Below, piece by piece: positions 21,939 through 25,084 of a stretch of DNA of 25,084 bases. The stretch spans positions 1 through 25,084 of the forward strand of contig CALKAK010000140.1 in the NCBI GenBank assembly GCA_937983015.1. Reading direction: 5' to 3'. The notes beneath the pieces were generated by a model. The model saw only the letters and a program-made list of their open reading frames with translations. It had not been told where the DNA came from and did no database searches. How positions within the stretch are numbered: position 1 is the first letter of the stretch; each line of letters starts with the position of its first letter. The translations under genes were made by a program, and so were the position numbers. The DNA comes from an uncultured Bacillaceae bacterium (GTDB lineage: Bacteria; Bacillota; Bacilli; Bacillales; Caldibacillaceae).

Positions 21939-21988
21939 AAAAAAAGGGCGCGCCAGTGAGTCAGAAATCGACTTCTAGCGGCCCCTTT
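21939..21988 (-). terminator. Terminator of the thyA-folA-SRAP-degV unit
   Basis: Minus strand long imperfect stem: AAAGGG/CCCTTT at the base, then CGCTAG-like/CTGGCG and AGTC/GACT pairs, about 8-nt loop, followed by TTTTTTT. It lies about 130 bp after the degV stop; the gap 21989-22117 shows no gene. Confidence 0.7.
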
Positions 21989-22117
21989 CATATTCGAAAA
22001 TTTAATTCAAGCAATATTCGGGGTTCGACCATCTTTTCGTGTTTTTACTTTTTGCGAGTCCCTTTTCTTTCATCTTTTATCATCCGGATTTGATAAGGAA
22101 AGTAGGATTGTTGATCT

Positions 22118-22956
22118 TTAATCCGTGTAAAACATGAGCCCGATCGCTCCGGGACCCGAATGGATGCTGATCGCAGGCGTTGTTTCTGAAATCGGTATTT
22201 CCAACTCACGAAAACTTTCTAGTAGTTGTTGTTTTAATTTTTTGGCCATCTCTAAACCATCCGCGTGAACGATAGCGATGTTATGAGGGAGCTTTCCTTC
22301 CAGATCCTTTTTAAAAGTTTTTACGAGCTGACGGATCGCCTGTCGATAGTTTCTCGCGATCGTTAAGGGTGTATATTCCCCCTTTTCCACGGCAGCGATC
22401 GGTTTAATATTCAATAAGGAACTAACAAGCCCTTTGCCTTTACCGATCCGCCCGCCCTTTACCAGATTTTCTAATGTATCGAGAATCACGTATAATTTCG
22501 TATTTCGACGAATACGTTCCAGACGCATGATGATATCGCCAATCATTTTTCCTTGTTTAGCCATTTGCGCTGCTTCAAGTACCTGAAAGCCAAGCGCTCT
22601 CGAAATAAACTGGGAATCGAAAATCGTAACTTTTCCACCGCATTCTCGTGCGGCATTTTCCCAGTTGCCACCGTTCCGCTTAAAGTACCGGCGACCAAGA
22701 TCGCTAGCACTTCACTTCCATCAGCGGTCAGTTGTTTGAAAAACTCGAGAAAAGTCCCCAAAGAGGGTTGGGACGTTTTAGGTAATTCCGGTGAATTCGC
22801 CATTTTTCGTAAGAACTCGGTTGGGGAAAGATCACCATGATCGGTATAGACCTTCCCGTTAAGCGAATATTGAATCGGAATAACGGTTATTGCATACTGT
22901 TCTATTTCTTCACGCGTTAATTCCGCTGTGGAGTCGGTAACGATTTTAATTGACAT
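22118..22956 (-). pseudogene. degV-family gene (fatty-acid-binding FakB-like) broken by one frameshift
   Basis: Two frames together make one DegV protein of about 280 residues. The first (22956 to about 22672, 95 codons) gives MSIKIVTDSTAELTREEI through TSQPSLGTF to LVAGTLSGT. The second (from about 22663 to 22118) gives WENAARECGGKVTIFDSQ, ALGFQVLEAAQMAK, DTLENLVKGGRIGKG and the final HSGPGAIGLMFYTD. The shift lies between 22663 and 22672 and equals one lost base (or two gained); restoring it yields SGT-VAT-WENAAREC, the spacing expected for the family. As written, the first frame ends at 22543 after a 137-residue truncated product. DegV proteins bind fatty acids, some as FakB subunits for phospholipid synthesis. 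No other stop or damage is seen, so a recent mutation or a sequence error is likely. AAGGAGTG precedes the ATG at 22956. Confidence 0.85.
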
Positions 22957-22989
22957 GCGGACACTCCTTAAATTTATTCAAAAATTTCG

Positions 22990-23655
22990 TCATTCCACCG
23001 GCATGATGCATTCCGGATCGTTATTCTTCGGAGAATTGACGAGGGTGGAGACACGATAGAGGGTCATGCGATCAGCGGGAAAGGGTCTTAGTAAATCTCT
23101 CACCTCGTCATAATTGAATCGTTCCGTATCGAGCCAGCGTTCAATCGCGTCATCTTGTAAAATCACCGGCATCCGGTCATGGACCGTTGAAACTTTTTCA
23201 TTCGCTTCCGTGGTGATGATCGTACATGTCGTAAGGACCCGATCACCGTGCTGATTCCGATCCCAAAGACCGGCAAAGGCGAATGGTCGTTCCTCTTTTA
23301 ATAAAATCCTGAACGGAACTCGCTTCCCACCGCGACTATTCCATTCATAAAAACTGTCGGCGAAAATGATGCAGCGTCTTTTTGCCAATAGATGTTTAAA
23401 ACTTGCCTTTTCATGCAAGGACTCTGCCCGGGCATTGATCAAAGGCTTCCATTTTTTCGGATCTTTCACCCAAAATGGTACGAGTCCCCATTTCAGGAAA
23501 CCGGCCCGGCGTCGATCCTGGGCCTGAACTGCCGTCAATACTTGTTGCGATGGCGCGACATTATAACTGGGCATGTAATCGACCGGAAAGAGATCGAGTT
23601 GAAATCGTTCGATAAGTTCTTCCCTACTTGCCGTTAACGTAAAGCGACCGCACAT
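22990..23655 (-). CDS. SRAP-domain protein (HMCES/YedK type), abasic-site DNA-protein crosslinker
   Basis: A 221-residue SOS-response-associated-peptidase family protein that covalently caps abasic sites in single-stranded DNA through its N-terminal Cys, protecting them from breakage. All key residues are present: Cys2 (exposed after Met removal) in MCGRFTL, Asn32 in YNVAP, NAR at 74-76 in INARAES, Glu104 in FYEW, and His159 in HDRMPVIL. Length is normal. GGGGTGG lies just before the ATG. It sits 20 bp after folA and 33 bp before degV with no terminator, so it should be cotranscribed with thyA-folA. Placement beside thymidylate synthesis is meaningful if abasic sites rise when dUMP is misincorporated, but that link is inference. 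No LexA box was found nearby. Confidence 0.96.
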   Translation of the reverse strand: MCGRFTLTASREELIERFQLDLFPVDYMPSYNVAPSQQVLTAVQAQDRRRAGFLKWGLVPFWVKDPKKWKPLINARAESLHEKASFKHLLAKRRCIIFADSFYEWNSRGGKRVPFRILLKEERPFAFAGLWDRNQHGDRVLTTCTIITTEANEKVSTVHDRMPVILQDDAIERWLDTERFNYDEVRDLLRPFPADRMTLYRVSTLVNSPKNNDPECIMPVE

Positions 23656-23675
23656 GCTTCCACCCCCGTCTCATA

Positions 23676-24173
23676 TCATGAAGCAACATTCCGTATATAC
23701 ACGATATATTCATGGTCGTACGGATTTTGTTCATCTTTTTCAACCTTTTCCTGCGAAACGATCTTAAACTGCGACCAATCCAGTTCGGGAAAATAGGTAT
23801 CCCCTTTAAAGGAGTGATGGATCCTCGTTACATACAGTTTGTCTACTTCATCAAGAAACATTCGAAAAATCTCTGTACCGCCGATCACGCAGATTTCTTC
23901 ATCACCTTTTCCCTGTAAATAAGCCATCAGTTCGGCTTTCGAGTGAAAAATTTTACAACCATCCGCATGCCAGTTTCGATTCCTCGTCAACACGATATTT
24001 TCTCGGCCCGGTAGCGGTCTACCGATGGACTCGAAAGTTTTCCGGCCCATGACGATCGGTTTCCCCATCGTAACCCGTTTAAAATGTTGCAAATCCCGGG
24101 GGAGATGCCACGGCAGGCGATTGTCTTTACCGATCACCCCGTTTTCATCCATCGCCACAACAAAAGCAATCAT
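23676..24173 (-). CDS. folA: Dihydrofolate reductase
   Basis: A 165-residue NADPH-dependent enzyme that regenerates tetrahydrofolate from the dihydrofolate made by ThyA; called dfrA in B. subtilis. Motifs: MIAFVVAMDENGVIGKDNRLPWHLPRD with the catalytic Asp27, MGRKTFESIGRPLPGR (the NADPH-binding loop), and VIGGTEIF (GG of the second cofactor loop). The start ATG overlaps the thyA stop by four bases (ATGA), implying translational coupling. The target of trimethoprim; no resistance-type change can be judged by eye. Confidence 0.98.
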   Translation of the reverse strand: MIAFVVAMDENGVIGKDNRLPWHLPRDLQHFKRVTMGKPIVMGRKTFESIGRPLPGRENIVLTRNRNWHADGCKIFHSKAELMAYLQGKGDEEICVIGGTEIFRMFLDEVDKLYVTRIHHSFKGDTYFPELDWSQFKIVSQEKVEKDEQNPYDHEYIVYIRNVAS

Positions 24174-24964
24174 ACACTGACCTTCCCTTTAATCGGTGGA
24201 TGCGGATCGTAGCCTTCAAGTTTAAAATCCTCGTATTTGAAATCGAAGATATTTTTGACTTCAGGGTTTAATTTCATGATCGGTAATGGACGGGGTTCGC
24301 GTGTTAACTGCAATTGAATTTGATCGATGTGATTCAAGTAAATATGGGTATCCCCCGTTGTATGGATGAATTCTCCCGGTTCCAGATCACAAACTTGAGC
24401 GACCATCATCGTCAGCAATGAATAGGAGGCGATATTAAAAGGAAGTCCGAGGAACACATCGGCGGAACGTTGGTAAAGATGACATGATAATTTACCGTCC
24501 GCCACATAAAATTGGAATAGAATATGACAAGGAGGTAGGGCCATTTCATCTAATTCACCGACGTTCCAGGCAGAAACAATGAGTCGCCGCGAGTCGGGAT
24601 TCATTTTGATCTCTTCGATGACGCGGGAAATTTGATCGATCGTTTTTCCGTCCTTCGTTCCCCAGGAACGCCACTGATGTCCGTATATCGGTCCAAGATT
24701 TCCTTCTTCATCGGCCCATTCATCCCAGATATGTACGTTATGGTCATTTAAGTATTTGATATTCGTATCTCCCTTTAAAAACCAGAGCAACTCATGGATG
24801 ATTCCTTTTAAAAACATTTTTTTCGTCGTCAGTAAAGGAAAGCCTTTTTGTAAGTCAAAACGCATTTGATAACCGAAGACGCTAATCGTACCCGTTCCAG
24901 TCCGATCCTTTTTCCTTACACCATTTTTTAAAATATGTTCACAAAGTTGTAGATATTGTTCCAT
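24170..24964 (-). CDS. thyA: Thymidylate synthase (ThyA type)
   Basis: A 264-residue enzyme that methylates dUMP to dTMP with methylene-tetrahydrofolate, releasing dihydrofolate. The phosphate-binding Arg21 in RTGTGT, the catalytic Cys146 in LPPCH, the QRSADVFLGLPFNIASY block and the C-terminal PHPPIKGKVSV are all in place, and length equals the E. coli-type standard (264). B. subtilis ThyB is the corresponding enzyme. AGAGGTGG precedes the ATG. First gene of a unit with folA (4-bp overlap), the SRAP gene and degV; the promoter at 25038-25065 serves it. Confidence 0.98.
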   Translation of the reverse strand: MEQYLQLCEHILKNGVRKKDRTGTGTISVFGYQMRFDLQKGFPLLTTKKMFLKGIIHELLWFLKGDTNIKYLNDHNVHIWDEWADEEGNLGPIYGHQWRSWGTKDGKTIDQISRVIEEIKMNPDSRRLIVSAWNVGELDEMALPPCHILFQFYVADGKLSCHLYQRSADVFLGLPFNIASYSLLTMMVAQVCDLEPGEFIHTTGDTHIYLNHIDQIQLQLTREPRPLPIMKLNPEVKNIFDFKYEDFKLEGYDPHPPIKGKVSV

Positions 24965-25037
24965 GCTTCCACCTCTTCATCTTTATTGTTAGTAAATGTT
25001 CGTTGAAAGATTTGTCGTGAAAAAGAAGTCTGCATGT

Positions 25038-25065
25038 ATTATAACATTTTATAGCAACCAGGTAA
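25038..25065 (-). promoter_or_regulatory. Promoter of the thyA-folA unit
   Basis: Minus strand perfect TATAAT (25043-25038) with a TGT extension directly upstream; a poor TTACCT -35 (25065-25060) at 16 bp. The leader would be about 65 nt. The half-site CGAAC in the leader lacks its partner, so no LexA box is called. Confidence 0.6.
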
Positions 25066-25084
25066 TTGCTTTTACTAAATATCG

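Noticed and set aside
22655..22675. Programmed -1 frameshift in degV
   Set aside because: The nearby GGGAAAA run is in the wrong phase for an X-XXY-YYZ slip site and lies after residues needed from the second frame; no stimulatory structure was seen. A mutation or error is simpler.
24990..25015. LexA (SOS) box in front of thyA
   Set aside because: Only a CGAAC half-site is present; the second GTTCG half at the required spacing is missing.
1..25084. CRISPR array, tRNA, rRNA, phage or conjugative module
   Set aside because: No spaced identical repeats, no cloverleaf or rRNA segments, and no integrase, transposase or relaxase motifs were found on either strand.

Overview
The window reads as chromosomal core DNA of a low- to mid-GC Bacillota, almost certainly a Bacillaceae species. 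Grounds: AGGAGG-type ribosome binding sites with some GTG/TTG starts, many intrinsic terminators, sigma-A-like promoters, and near-diagnostic Bacillus genes (bacillopeptidase F, YozE, a YodN-like protein, OdhAB, DeoD, a coat-type Hsp20 protein behind a sigma-K-like promoter). There is no tRNA, rRNA, CRISPR array, insertion sequence or phage module. I do not try to name the species.

Layout. 1-650: 5' part of an NAD(P)H-hydrate epimerase gene (cut by the window edge) and a 69-residue conserved protein. 660-4875: odhA-odhB, the E1 and E2 subunits of 2-oxoglutarate dehydrogenase, with competing hairpins at their junction. 5080-5925: two consecutive cold-shock protein genes, the first with a textbook promoter and a leader carrying an 18-bp-armed stem-loop. 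6026-10401: one very large secreted subtilase, bacillopeptidase F. 10690-12780: two small membrane proteins and a short-chain dehydrogenase-like protein that lacks the catalytic Tyr. 12831-13607: the only plus-strand genes in the first three quarters, a coat-type Hsp20 protein and a two-CxxC protein. 13728-18245: ctpA, a D,D-carboxypeptidase lipoprotein, deoD, a YodN-like protein and yozE, a grouping recalling the yod region of B. subtilis. 18311-19338: msrA-msrB, translationally coupled. 19438-20862: rsmF on the plus strand. 21218-25065: a Sco-type copper chaperone, a frameshifted degV, an SRAP (HMCES/YedK-type) gene, folA and thyA.

How the genes work together. OdhA and OdhB form the TCA-cycle complex with a shared E3 encoded elsewhere. 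MsrA and MsrB repair the two methionine sulfoxide diastereomers. ThyA makes dTMP and dihydrofolate and FolA recycles the dihydrofolate; their genes overlap by 4 bp and the next gene encodes a protein that caps abasic sites. CtpA and the carboxypeptidase act at the cell envelope.

I see no clearly undescribed multi-gene system. The observations most worth following are the csp leader hairpin, which resembles an attenuator; the mutually exclusive hairpins around the odhA stop codon; the dehydrogenase-like protein without its catalytic Tyr; the sigma-K-like promoter of the Hsp20 protein; and the single-frameshift break in degV.
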